The position numbers were made by a program, and so were the translations under genes. Under the pieces are notes generated by a model, which did not search any database, had not been told where the DNA came from, and worked only from the letters and a program-made list of their open reading frames with translations. 64,000 nt of DNA, from positions 1 through 64,000 of the forward strand of contig JASAMV010008548.1 of NCBI GenBank assembly GCA_030248065.1. The letters run 5' to 3'. The stretch is from Rhynchonema sp. JSB1_4 (lineage: Eukaryota; Nematoda; Chromadorea; Monhysterida; Xyalidae). Positions within the stretch are counted from its first letter, which is position 1, and each line of letters starts with the position of its first letter. Positions 48,701 to 61,008 of the stretch are shown in pieces.

Positions 48701-51700
48701 TACACTCTTGAAAACTGACGTCACCAAAAAATTTAAAAATTAACACGCAGTGGTCAATTTTATTTAAATATCTCAACTTTCTCTCTTTTTTTCAATTCGT
48801 GTCCCAAGCTACACCAGAACACGCTCATGAGATTTGAACACAAACACGGCTCAGCTCCAGGTAAAGGTCGGGTCTGCCATGCCTGCCTACGTGTGCAATG
48901 CTGCTGCATCTAACCACACACACATGCAACCTGCGCTTTGATCACACACAAGGTTCTTGAGTCCCCCGTTTCCTCTTGGTTGATTGCCAGCAACGGTTTC
49001 GGGCTTGTGTAGGCTTAGGCGTACGTGAGCCTAAATTACCTATAAGCCTAAAAAACTACCTGAATGTTCTTTTGCACTGTACCCCATCTGTAATATACTC
49101 AAATACACACGCATAATGCGGTACCGAACAATTCTATCTTCAATCATGCGCATGTGTGCGTATTTTATTGTGACGTGTGATTTGGGCGTTTGTCTGTGTA
49201 TTATGTACCTGTATTCTTTATTCCACACCCAACCTTTAGGCAGGTAGGTACCTACATAGGTTTCGCTCGTAAATACACCCAGGATATACCGTACAGGCGG
49301 TTTGCGTCAAATCTTCTATCCCGAAAAACCGCGAGCAACATCGCTCAATTTGTCGATGTAAAAATTGATGTTACTGTCTTCAGGTTGCGTGTTGCGAAGG
49401 GTTGTTTGTCCCGTTGCCTTGTCTTAAAACCGCGCGATTATCTCGCAAAATTTGAGACGATGCGCAGAATTAAAGGATTCTCTAGATTTTCGCGCACAGA
49501 AAAATAGCGTTTTTGGGCAATTAGCGCGATCCGTGCAGGGGCATGGGAAATAAGATTATTTGCGACCTAGTAGTCCCTGTTATGACCACCAAAGGTCCGT
49601 GAAGATTGTAAAATTAGGATATTTGTGGAAATTGGTCACGACCGGATTTTATTATTTTGTATTTAATCGCTATTGTTTTTATTAAACACGTGCGGATTGA
49701 ACAGAGTCTGATGGTATTATATAACAAACCAATATTTTGTTATTTTATTCCGTGTTGGTTCAGTCCTGGCCTGATATGATAGCACGCCCAAACTGAAATA
49801 TTGTTAGACTGGGTAAATATTTAAAGTAACAACCTTTTTTGCATCTATTATAAAACGTATAGAAAAGTTGTTTGTTCCTTTTTTCGTGGCTTGCACAGCA
49901 GCGCTGTTGGGTTGCATCTTCTAGATTTTATTGGTTAGGGATGCTTGCGACCAAAATTTCAAACTGCTTATCAGGTATGTTCACGCCTTATCTGATGCTG
50001 CTGCAGAAATTTTATTGATCACAACGGAAACATGTTTTTTCCAACACATCCCCAATTCAAATTATTTCAAAACTTGGTGGCGCGCGCGTTAGTTGTAGAT
50101 GAGTCATATCCCTTGCGTTGTCAAGCAAAACACCTGCACACCGGGCAATACAATGGGCGAATTAATCATAATTTTGAGAGACATATTTTTCCTGGACTTT
50201 GCACATGCTGTGTAAAAATATAAAGGCAAACTACGCCAACACGAGCCCGATTTCGGAGGTGGTGAACTTGCAAAACGCAAATAAAGAGAAAATCATCATG
50301 CTCCACGTTGTATTTCACAACGTGTAACGTTTCCCAAATCAGCAGCCACGTGTGAATGTTTCACCATTTTGCCAGCTTCGAAATCGGGCTCGTGTTGGCG
50401 TAGTTTTACTTTACGTTTTTTCTCGAAATCATAGAAATAAATTCATTTGTTTGACTAAAATTCATCCAGGACACGGTTTCATATTTGTGATCGGGTTCCA
50501 CTGCATAGGATTAGATCATGTTGGCTTTTCCAGGATAATTGGTGATTTGCTGACTTTTAAGAGGCCCGATCTAAAATCAGTAGTTTTTAAACTGGTTAAT
50601 ATTCTTGTTGCATCATAATTAGCGGCCAATGCAGATCCAATTCAATCCAAAGGACCAGAAAAATTGATTTTTACTGGTCTCGATTTCCAAAACAACCACC
50701 TTCCATTATTCTCCTTTCATAGATGCCGATCAGCGAAGTCGTCTCTGCGCCCATCCGCATCCCACAACCTCCACCACCGTCGGTTGCCGTCCGGTCGCAG
50801 TCCCATGGCGGTGGGGGTGGTGGGACAGCAGGATTGGCCTTGCATCCCGGTGGGACCGCCACCGATCTGCATTCGATGAACTACGGTGACCTCGTGCTGC
50901 TGGCGGAGAGGCAGCGAAGACAAATGGATGCCAATCAGATTGACATTGAGAGACGGCTGGCAATGCAGAGGGTGCACGACCTAAACGGGGTCAGTTTGAG
51001 GGTTGGGGGATAGGTGGTTGTTGTTCCTTGTGAGAGGTTACCTGTGATGTCAGAAATTTGAGCGGGTAATCCGAGGATGTAACAATTTATGTATACAAAT
51101 GATTTGATTCAATCTGCTGCACTGATATGGTACCCGATTTTGCCACGCGCTCTTAACGCATGAACTCGCGAGTGATGCACCAGCACATCTTCATGCGGAC
51201 AAAATTGCGTTACATTTTTGAAAAATTTCACTTTTGGAAATGTTTTAGCCTCGTCAGCCACTAGCGGACCATCAGAACAACAACAATAACAGTGACCTGT
51301 TCACGCAACAACAACGACTGAAAGCACTGAAGCACGATGTCGAGTTGAATGAGGGTGAACTGCGCAGGTTGCGTGCCAAGGTCGGTGATGTTTCATTCAA
51401 GATCCTGAGTGCTAAAGGGGAATAGCCTCATCACCAGTGGCCCTCTATGAGCATTAGCATTCTATACATAGAACGGTATTTTGGTCCCAGTTGGGGTATG
51501 AAAGCATCTTACAGTGAAAATTCTTCTTACAGTGAAAATTCTTTCTAAAACTCGTATAATGACTGCAAATGATTGGTTGCGATTATGATTCTAAAGAAAG
51601 GGTTCCAAAGCCAGCGCTGGTTTCAACAAATTCCTAACTTCGCAACCCTTCGCGAACATTTCCACTTCTAAATTATTTCGAATCGTACAAACCAATAGAC

Positions 51701-54700
51701 TTCTTGTTGTCTTTTCCATCAATCAATGGCAACTTATTTTCTCCATTTGGGGTCAACAATGTGTGTTCTGTGGCGTGCACCATGTAACAATTCAAATAAA
51801 TCGAACCCCTATTATACTAGGAGGGTCTGTGTTATAATGGGATAGTTTGTTTGTTTATCCTGTACACAACACAGTATATTTTTATTTAAAGTCGCGAAAC
51901 AGGCGCTATATCTTTCGCAGCTAACACCAGAATGGCGGTCCCCCTAGATTGTAAGAACTTTCGCACACTATCATTTTGAATCTTATGTATTCTTTTGTTG
52001 TGTTTGGCTGTCCCCCATCAACTACACATGTGGATGTTCAGCTATTCAGTTCACACGCTGCAAAAAATAAAACGGTACCTAAATTTAAAAAACGGCATAT
52101 TCATTTAAAAAACATGAATAGGTTCCGCGTAGCCAAGCCAGCGACCACTGCCTATGTTCAGCTAGTTATTCATTCGTACAACAACTAAAAAACCATCAAA
52201 GCCCTACTTTTCTGAAATTGATATTCAGGTATAAAAGCCCCGTAACTCATGCAGAGCTTGAAGGTAGCCTGTGCTGAATCATGGCAAAATGTCTAAATGC
52301 GCATACTGACCTGTTCAAACATGATTTATTGCGTAGGACAGATCAGTGGTGCGGTGCAGCTCAGATACACCCTGTTTCTGTTTGGCTTTCCTCGTTAGCA
52401 ACCGGTGAAAAAACAGCCGCATACCTGCTTGTCTAATGTGCACCTTTTCGTATATCAGTGCCATACATTGTAATCTGGACCCTGCTGGGAGCACTGTTCA
52501 GTAAGTGTATGCCATCTGACATAAATAACCCTGAAAGTTCGTCAGAGGCAGCATAGACATTGTACCAGGCTTAGTTGCAACTTGCAAGTTAGCGCTGTGT
52601 TATTTTGATAAGAGCTTATGTGTGCTCAGCTGTAAGAATAAAACGTGGCGCCAGATGTTTTTTCTGGAACGTTAAAAATTCTCATAGCTCGATTTTCAAT
52701 ATTCATCCAAAAAATAGAAAAACATGAACCCGTCGCCGTCAACTTCCCAAATTAACACGAATCTTATTCGGAAATTATTGAAACCAGCTGCGTATGAGCA
52801 CAATGACCCGTGGCTTGAGCATAATGGTCCTACTGTGCCACAACAGGTGATGGGGCATACCGGGGTTGTTCGAAGACATACTTTGTATGTACCTACTGTT
52901 AAAAGCTACATATGTGAGGTCATTATGCTACTGATAAAACTCGGCTCACAGCAGTTGTTTTGCTTGAGCTCAGGCTCAGTCTCAGGCTGAGACAAGACGC
53001 CGTCAGGAAGTAGCTGGAATACACGATTTGGCCAAAGTACAGCAACTCAATAAGCCAAATCAGACAGCTGAGGCCAAGCCATATGCCTTGGATGAGCCTA
53101 GACTTAAACCGGAACCTGAGCCTAAGTTTAATTCCGCCACCCGATTGCAGTGTTCGCCGAGTACGAGCAGCAGTTCATCAATTGTCACCGATGCCGGCCA
53201 ATTACAGCAACTTTGTGCGGACAGGGAACGGCAGTTGAGGGCTGCCTCGGCCAACGCTAATGTGCTCCGAACTCAGTTGGAACAGTTGAGACAAAGGTAG
53301 ATAGATTGTAGTACCATATTTGAGTGCTGGGCTTGTTTTGGGACACACTGTATGGGCAGGTAGGTTTAGGCCCGTGCTCTCTTTTCCCGGTGGATAAATT
53401 TGGAAGCGGGACATATAGGTTCCTTGTTTGAAAACAAGTGCATATACCGCGTCTGTCCACTGCAATGCAAACGCATGTTGAACTTCAATTTGAACTTTGT
53501 ACGTACATGGCTGGTATTTTGCGATGTGGACGTAAAGTACTATAATTTATCCTGTAAAGATCGCTCCCCGTGGAAAAAATCGAATGAAACTCTCGCCGAA
53601 CACGATGACACCACAAACAAACAAACATTATCTGCAGACGTCAAGCAGCGAAAGAGGCGGCGACGGCGATGGCACGCAAAGTGGCGCGCGAACAGAAACT
53701 GCATGAGAAGAGGGAGCAACTTCGCCAGGTCGACCAGCAGATTGACCAGTTCCTGCATGGAGGAGCGGTCAAACAAAGACAGGCAGTTGAGCAACGACCA
53801 AAAGCTGCTGTTGAACCGTTCAAGGTCAGGGGGGACGCTCTTGGAATGTTGCCGAACTGCATTATCGTCTTTCGTTACTGTATTGTGCGACGGTTCAGGC
53901 CCGACTGATTCCAGACTTAGCTTGAGCGTAAGCCTAAGCCAGATATAGCGTTGCTCAAAGGCACCAACTTCAAATCAGCGATCTTGTCGTCATCAAAAGC
54001 AGTCAAACAAGAGAAAATCAACCAGGTACACTCACTTTTTGATTGAAAGCCAATATTAATAGGTCAAACTTGCTGGCCGGAATCCGCCGATACTGAAAAC
54101 CGGGGCTTGAAAGAGTCGAGCTTGAACTACCGGGCGTAAACAGTTGCGGAATACTTTGTTACAATACTCACCAGTTCGACCGACGTAAAAGGACGTTCCA
54201 AGACCAAAATGAACAAATTTCACATTGTTTGAATCAGTTACATTGGTGGTGGTTACAATCACTGGTGAATCTTTGGAAATCGTTAGCTCTGCGATGTCAC
54301 GTAACCAAAGCGGATTCATCAAGTTTGAAACCGGGCCATATAGACGTGAATATCCTGGTCACGGAGCTTTTTCGTCCAAAGAAAACCCGTCAACCGAAAA
54401 AGGGCAGCTCGAAAACAGCTGCTGGATAGAAGCATTGCCAGATGAAACATCATCAAGATCAAATCAGGTATCGGCATCACCCGCACGACCGACTTCACTG
54501 ATCCCTGACATTCCACGTCAATCAGCATTGATCGTCAACAATAATCAATCGATAATCGATCACAGCTGCAAATCGGTGTTGACGGTGGCGTCGATGCAGC
54601 AGCACGGTGGTGATGCGATGATGAAAACGATTCAGTACGGAGTGAATGGCGATGTGATTGGGTGAGTGCGAATGCGCGTTTGATATTCATTGATTGGTTG

Positions 54701-57700
54701 AATCTATGATTACCATAAATTATGGTACATGAAGTATACTGATTTATTGATTGAGTGGACAGTGTTAATGTAAATGAGCCGCTTAAGATTGATCAATCAT
54801 CAATAATCGATCGATTAATTCACTATTTTTGATGATTGATTTTCGATTAACAACTGCTTGTAGTGCCACTCTGCCCTCGCTATGCACAGCTGTGACGAAA
54901 CTCTGATTATGAGTTTGCACGCAGCGATTTTACAGCCCAGCAATAAGATCCGCTGGTGGGGTTTTGTGGAAGCAAATTTGACAGAGGCCGCTCGCACTGA
55001 CACGAGCCAATAATCAATCGATACAATCGATATTTGCAGCAATTCCAAATGTTCCGATCGCGATTCACTATCGTCGTCGTGCGATGGCGGCAGCGATCAA
55101 CCGGCCAATCAATCGACAACATCGAATTCAAATTCGTCCAGTCCAATCAAATCGACTCAACAACATCAACAGAATATGAAACATCGCAAAGTGACTCGAT
55201 CGATCAATCAATTGCTCAAGGAGAAAATGAAGACAATGGAAATACAGGAGGTTGTTGGCTTGCGATCAGATCACAGAAGTGTTTTTGGATGATCTTTTGG
55301 GCTTATAGTAATGTCGTCAAATCATGTCGTCAAACAGATGTATGATTTGCGCTCTCATGTGTTCGACGACTTTATTTGACGACGAAACTGTTAGCCATCT
55401 TTTGTTGACATGCGTGAAGCACATTATTGGGCTTGTCTGCATCTCGTCACCACCGTGCATTGCCCTGAATCTTGGCACTTAAGGCCTAACTATGTACATA
55501 CAGTATACCGGTATTTCGTTCTCTCACGCACACGAAACCAGTTTCCCCACGCTGATTGATTCCCAGCCAATCAGCGCGCTGGAATTTGTTGCATGTTGCG
55601 CGATCCATACTTGAAAAGGCACCAAGCTACCGCTATCCGATCATCAAAGTCTGATTACCCACCCAAAGCCCACCAAAACTAACCGATCCATGTGCCCCAT
55701 CCAAGGTCGACCAAGCCGACGCGATGGCCAGCCCGGCCGATGGAGGCTCCAAGTCTCAGCCCGATCCGCCGGATGTGATCCCGGCTGCAGACAAGGCGAT
55801 GCTATATGGCAAACAGGTCGACTCCGACACGATACACATTCGCAGTGACACGATCAGGGCCGTCAAACGACGGTTGGTGACGGCGATAAAATGTTTTGTG
55901 CCATTTTTTAGTTTATGTTATAGGCGCGTGATTTATGAAGGTGATCTGACGATGACCTGATGCACCTTTCGACCAGTGGTGCGATAAATGTGACGAAACT
56001 GGCATTATCACAAAAAGCGAACTTTCATGGTGCTCGCTTTTGTCTTCTGTCGAATAACAACGCATGTATACTCAATTTGAAATATTTTGAAATTACATAA
56101 ATCACCAAATTCGCCGTTTTCCAGTTCATGGGCACACGAGGGCACGTGCGATGAGGCCGAACACATAAGGGCTGTGCTCAGACGCGAACAGATGAAGGGA
56201 AAGTCGCACATCAATTTCGGATTCATATTCGGGTTAGAAACTGATCTTCTGACGATTTATCACATAATTTTAAAATGAAATGCAAACAATCTTCAGTAGT
56301 TCTTCCACATAATTTTGCAGGCAAATCTGCGAAAAGTTCGAGCAACAACAAAAACACCAACAACAACAGCAGCAGCAACAAGGCATTGATGCTGCAACCG
56401 TGCCCGCGATTGAGATTCGCCCACCGCCGCCCTACACCCCGCCCGATGATGTTTTAAAGAAGGCGCCCAAAGTCGATACCGATAGTTCGGAGGAGACTTC
56501 GAGTTCGAGCTCGCACAGTCCGAGGGTGAGGTGCCGAATTTTCATCTTCAAAATTGTCATTTTCTCTTATTTTTCGAACGACGAGATCCACCCGTGTTGA
56601 AGACACGACATGTCCAACGCCTAGCCACGTAGAAAACTGCCGATTTTGGGTGTGACAATGCGTAAGCCTGCCCCTGTCCAAGTCGAATCGATACAAGAAC
56701 GGGGTTTTCTATATCCGTTCGCTGGCTGATATAGTTAACAAGATCAATATAATAATGACTAGACGGGACCCGTGCCTACGGCCCGGCTACAGCGCCGCGC
56801 CCGTGCCGTGCCCCCCCCCCGAAGACCCGTTAGCATACCCAAAGCTACCCGTGAAAATTGACCCGTTCGCCCTTCCGAGGGAGGGGGCCACAAACACACA
56901 TACATACAAACACACATACATACGTCTTCCTGTTTTAGTAGTATAGATGTTACAGCAGTGAGCTTTGCCATTTTCGCAAAAATAATAATAATAACACTAA
57001 TAATAATAATAATATAAAGCAACCGCACAGTCATTATAATATATGTTCACCAAACGGTTCCGTGAAACCAGTTCCCGGTGTTGCAGGTTTTGCTCGTTGA
57101 AAGTACCATCGAGAGCACGATCACAATCAAAGGCATCCTCAAAGGTGTGCTCAACGAACGACCACCGGCGCAGAAACGATCCCTAAGATTCCACCCATTG
57201 GCGTTGTTGCTCGACGCTGCGCTGGAGGGCGAGATGGATATGGTGAAGACGTGCGCCAACCAGGTCGGTTACTGTAATTAGGGTACTGTAATAATGGTGG
57301 TATCGTAACCTTGGAGCGATGATCATGGTATGCGTGTTCTTATCTTGACCATCGCCAACATTATTACTCGCCGCCTCATTCAAGTACTTGCTAACATGCA
57401 TAAGAGCTACCGTATCCTACCATATCTCTACCGTAACCCAACAAACAATCCATTCCAGATCGGCGACGTGTCCCGATGTAACGACGAGGGCATTACAGCT
57501 CTTCACAACGCGATCTGCGCCGGACACTATGACATTGTCAGATTCCTGGTTGACTCGGGCGCTGATGTTAATGCTCAGGTTGGCTGGCGGATGTTTCAAA
57601 ATATGAATGTAAATTTTTTTGAAAATTTTACAAAAAACTATATATTTTTATTATCAGGACTCCGACGGCTGGACGCCCGTGCACTGTGCCGCGTCGTGCA

Positions 57701-59098
57701 ACAATCTGCCGATGGTGAAATTTTTGGTCGAGCGGGGTGAGTACCATAACAACCCTGAACCCTGAATTATCAAGGAAAAAAACGCACATATGATGTTTCA
57801 GGCGCATGTGTGTTCGCAACGACTCTGTCCGATCATGAAACGCCGGCGGAAAAGTGTGAGGAGGGAGAAGATGGATATGATGGATGCAGCCAGTTCTTGT
57901 TCGGTTAGTGCTGTCACTTGGTTGCATCTTGTTATTAAAGGGTGTGTCCGACGTTGCTCTCGTTGGCCGCACTGACTGATGTCATATGTGGGGACGTACA
58001 GTATGAATTGGTGACTAACGCTGAACGATATACACAAGCAGTATCTTTTTGCCCATTTCTTTTGCCCAATGTCGATGTCAGGTGTTAAAGCCATCATACG
58101 TATCTTATTAAAGCTCATTGTCTTGTCCGAGAAACTACAAGTGTGTGTATATATGCAAGCGTCAGCCACCCAGCTACGCACGTGACTCCATGCACAAATT
58201 CTAACAACTTTCAACAACCATAGACGCCGCCTTCCAACTTCAGGCATCCAGGAGAAAATGGGTCGAATGTGCGAGGGTATCGTCTTTGCGGCGTACGATT
58301 TCGAGCCGTCGCACGATGACGAACTCCCTGTCAAAGCCGGGCAGCGACTGAAGGTGCTCGACCGAGACCAGGACCGGGAGAAGGGCTGGTGGTGGTGTGC
58401 CACGACCGAGCAAGAGGTTGGTATGGTATTATTATTGGTTGGAGCGTGTTTGGGAAGTTTTTTTTATCAAACTCGTTGCCTGATCCATAAAGCGCATCTA
58501 CGCTGTGAGCCGTCAGGATCAAGCTTTAACGGACGTTTTGAGAATGTATACGCGTTTGAAAAAGTGTTCCAAGGGTGGTTGTGTTGGTGAGTGCTTGCGC
58601 TGACTGACCAGAACCCAGCGCCGCGGGGGCCCTGAAACGTGAGACAGCAGAAAGTGTGTGCAACATGCAGTTAGTCCACATGTATGTGATACCCTGCGCA
58701 TACCTAATGTCCCGAACTACACCATGCGTCTGCGCGCGTCTTTAAAAACTCCAGTTTCAGCAAGTTTTATTTTCCAGGAGCCCCAATCAACAACTGCTGT
58801 TGATTCCATCACCACCCGGGAGGGTTACATTCCACGCAACTATCTATCGCTGTACCCGCGGGTCACGCCCACAACAATCAACGACTCTGATTCGACATTA
58901 ACTAAAAGTGACACAATCATGCCTGATTCAACGACCAAGAAAACAGATGACTCAACAACAGTCGACCAGGGGGACAAGATTCAAATTCCCGCCGACCCTG
59001 GTTCAGGTAGTTCGGACAGCCAATCACCGACGGGCAGCATCTGCTCGCTCACCAGCGACGGGAGCACGGTAATTGTGAACAATGGGTGCAAGGAATAG
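36770..59098 (+). CDS. ASPP family protein (apoptosis-stimulating of p53 / PPP1R13 / APE-1)
   Basis: Nineteen exons, all in phase, encode 1,086 residues: 36770-36787, 38140-38298, 39004-39184, 42263-42411, 50723-50989, 51249-51380, 52986-53296, 53638-53824, 54468-54661, 55040-55250, 55706-55872, 56125-56232, 56321-56525, 57087-57263, 57459-57578, 57658-57736, 57802-57903, 58244-58416 and 58778-59098. Residues 1-110 form the ubiquitin-like/RA fold ([29 protein letters not shown]). A coiled coil follows (about 195-465; [17 protein letters not shown]), then Ser/Asn/Gln-rich linkers with a Gln tract and PPPPY, and ankyrin repeats (about 790-910; [36 protein letters not shown]). The SH3 domain spans about 925-1010 ([36 protein letters not shown]). 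A Ser/Thr-rich tail beyond the SH3 is extra relative to vertebrate ASPPs. It probably binds p53-family proteins and PP1; the PP1-docking RVKF of ASPP2 is degenerate here (RSLRF). The piece at 53949-54025 fits splice signals but not phase, and is left out. Confidence 0.92.
38556..38885. mobile_element. TIR family C element in ASPP intron 2
   Basis: The ends TAGTCCGTCCATCAGCTCAT / ATGAGCTGATGGACGGACTA are perfect inverted repeats flanked by TA. The arms continue through imperfect GCTGCTGGCTG pairing. It matches the ends of the element at 18089-18311. Confidence 0.8.
43779..44004. mobile_element. Foldback MITE, family A, in ASPP intron 4
   Basis: A 226-bp near-palindrome from GGGTGATATTTTCGAAACGG to CGTTTCGAAAATTCCACCC, almost the same as the copy at 27221-27436. 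Another family member follows 285 bp downstream. Confidence 0.85.
44289..44513. mobile_element. Foldback MITE, family A, best-preserved palindrome
   Basis: A 225-bp near-perfect palindrome from GGGTGGCATTTTCGAAACGG to its complement, flanked by ATA on both sides (44286-44288, 44514-44516). Each arm is built of degenerate GGTGTAA(A)G.TC(A/G)GT units, so the arm itself is internally repetitive. Confidence 0.88.
44517..50225. other. Large ASPP intron 4 interior
   Basis: Mostly unstructured intronic DNA with T/A homopolymer patches (for example 45575-45640). The dispersed repeat at 45818-45990 is the only clear repeat I see. No exon with ASPP-like content or another gene's motifs was found between 44.5 and 50.2 kb. 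Confidence 0.4.
45818..45990. repeat. Dispersed repeat, paired with 24770-24945
   Basis: It is the reverse complement of 24770-24945, from CTGGGGAAGGGTACGGGTGT to TTTTTATCGTGTTGGGCAGA. Divergence is modest. Confidence 0.65.
50226..50408. mobile_element. Foldback MITE, family B, in ASPP intron 4
   Basis: AAACTACGCCAACACGAGCC plus CGATTTCG is repeated inverted at the other end (CGAAATCGGGCTCGTGTTGG). The interior holds AAATCATCATGCTCCA and AATGTTTCACCATT. Two further copies lie at 61688 and 62107. Confidence 0.8.
54870..55005. repeat. Dispersed repeat shared with 25858-26000
   Basis: Starts CCCTCGCTATGCACAGCTGT, ends near GAGGC.GCTCGCACTGAC; it lies in the ASPP intron just upstream of the exon at 55040. 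Confidence 0.65.
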
Positions 59099-61008
59099 TG
59101 AAGCCATAGAAATGACGCATGCTGTTTCGGATGGACCGATTGCGGATGACCGATTGAGGACTGCGCCTGCTGACACAGTTGCAAGGAAACGCCTTTGGTC
59201 TATTCTGTTCGCGCAGCACTTGTATTCGACGATTTCCTTTCCACTATGTTATTATTATTATTGATTGTTTTTATTAACGTTGTAATCTCACTTGTGAATC
59301 ACAATATTTGTGATGGTGCAGATCTTCATAACGAGTTCATACATACCATCTTGATTCGGTAAATGACTCGGTCAACAATTTCTAGCACAAAAAAGCACAA
59401 CTATGTATATTTACTTGCGGTGTGCTTTCCGAACCGATCATTGACTGCTGACGCTGTTTGTTATTAATTCGTCACTAGTACTATGCTGTGTTACGCAAAT
59501 TATGTGGGATGTGTATATGTATAAAACACAAAATCAAAACAACATATTTGATGATTGAACCACTTATTCTTTGGCAGAATATACGATAGAATTGAAACAT
59601 CATAAAGCTGATCGTAATGTCCACTAAACAAAACCACTGAAACAATCATGTGTAGTCGTCGTTAAAAAACCCATGTCATCAGGAAACGAAATGAACAAAC
59701 AAATTTTGCAGTGATGATAAATTTAATCAACAAGAATCAAAAATGCACAAAACCAGGTAGATAAATATTAAACAGTCGAATATTTAAAGAAAGTCCAAGA
59801 AACGTGAGAAATATAAAATACTGGCGGAATCGCAATTGAAAGTCCCCAAAATACTGAGCGATACACAGCACACAATTGCAATTGGCAAGTGATTAGATAA
59901 TACGAGCGGTCTTAGTGACCATATATAGATAGATAGATATAGGGGGGCAAGAGTGCCAATATTGACAGCTCAATACGCGTGACTTCGAATTGATGTATCG
60001 ACTATTGCGCTTTGCCCACAGAAAAGAGTTGACGAGACATAACGGGACGTTTCTTGAAACAAGTGTCAACAATTAAACACAGGTAACGACATAGAAATTG
60101 ACAGAAAAGCAGTATGAAATGCACATTGGGTGCTTTTTTCATTTTTTGAACACCTGAAAACAGGCGAATGAAGCATTATTATGATATTTATGAACTTATG
60201 CATCACTGAGGCAACATTATTTGAATAGAAATGTTTCGTGGCATACGTATAAATATTGCGAATTGATCATGCTACGATAAGTATGTGAGCAGACACAAAA
60301 ATCTAAACCCCAAAATACACAAAAAAACAGATAAATACCCATTGTAATGAACCAGCGCCATTCTGTCGGAGACATTGATGCGCGTGGTATAGTAAATTTT
60401 ACACTACTTTGTTTAGCTGTCCGCCAAACCTGTGTGCCTGAGAGCGCGATCAAGGGTTAGACGGATGTCGGGTGGCAAAGTGTCGGTGTCAGGTGTCGGG
60501 CGCCTCCACATGTCGGGTAGACCCGGCACCCGACAAGCGACACCTACGGTACAAAACATCAGTTTTGCTGAGAGAAGAATTTTGAGTCTTCGAACCGAAT
60601 GTTTCTGCAGAAGCAGAATGTAACATTTTGGTGTTTATTTCGACTGAGAAAACTTGAATTCAGTAAATTGAGCCAAAACATTGCACTGACGATGCAAATG
60701 AGCAAAAATTTGTCTGCCTCTGGTTCAAAAAAAACCAGATGTCGGCTGTCGGGTGTCAGGTATCCCCCGACCTCTAACCCAAGCGCGATCATGGAGCTGA
60801 ATAACAACAAGCCCACAAAAAAACGCGCGCGTCAAATGCGATTCGACCCAGCTGAACACGTTTGCAAACGAGGGCTCAGTAACGTCGTCAAATCACATGC
60901 ATTATTTTCGCGCTCATTTGGAGCGCATGTATTATTGGCTGTTCGACGACTTTATTCGACGACACGATTTGACGACAAAACTATCAGCCCAAACGAGCGC
61001 AAGGCGCG
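59099..61008. other. Intergenic region between convergent ASPP and Pellino genes
   Basis: No exon is recognisable. About 60452-60780 contains an imperfect inverted repeat rich in GTCGGGTGTC words (GGGTTAGACGGATGTCGG near the left, CCCCGACCTCTAACCC at the right). About 60880-60985 contains GTCGTCAAATCA ... TTCGACGACTTTATT.GACGAC, also present at 55310-55395. Confidence 0.5.

Noticed and set aside
53949..54025. Extra ASPP exon between 53824 and 54468
   Set aside because: Splice-like borders exist, but its 77-nt length breaks the frame, whereas direct joining of the flanking exons keeps it.
56634..56710. Coding-looking stretch [20 protein letters not shown] after the Gln-rich ASPP exon
   Set aside because: No acceptor gives the needed phase and the flanking exons already join in phase; it may be an alternative exon but is unsupported.
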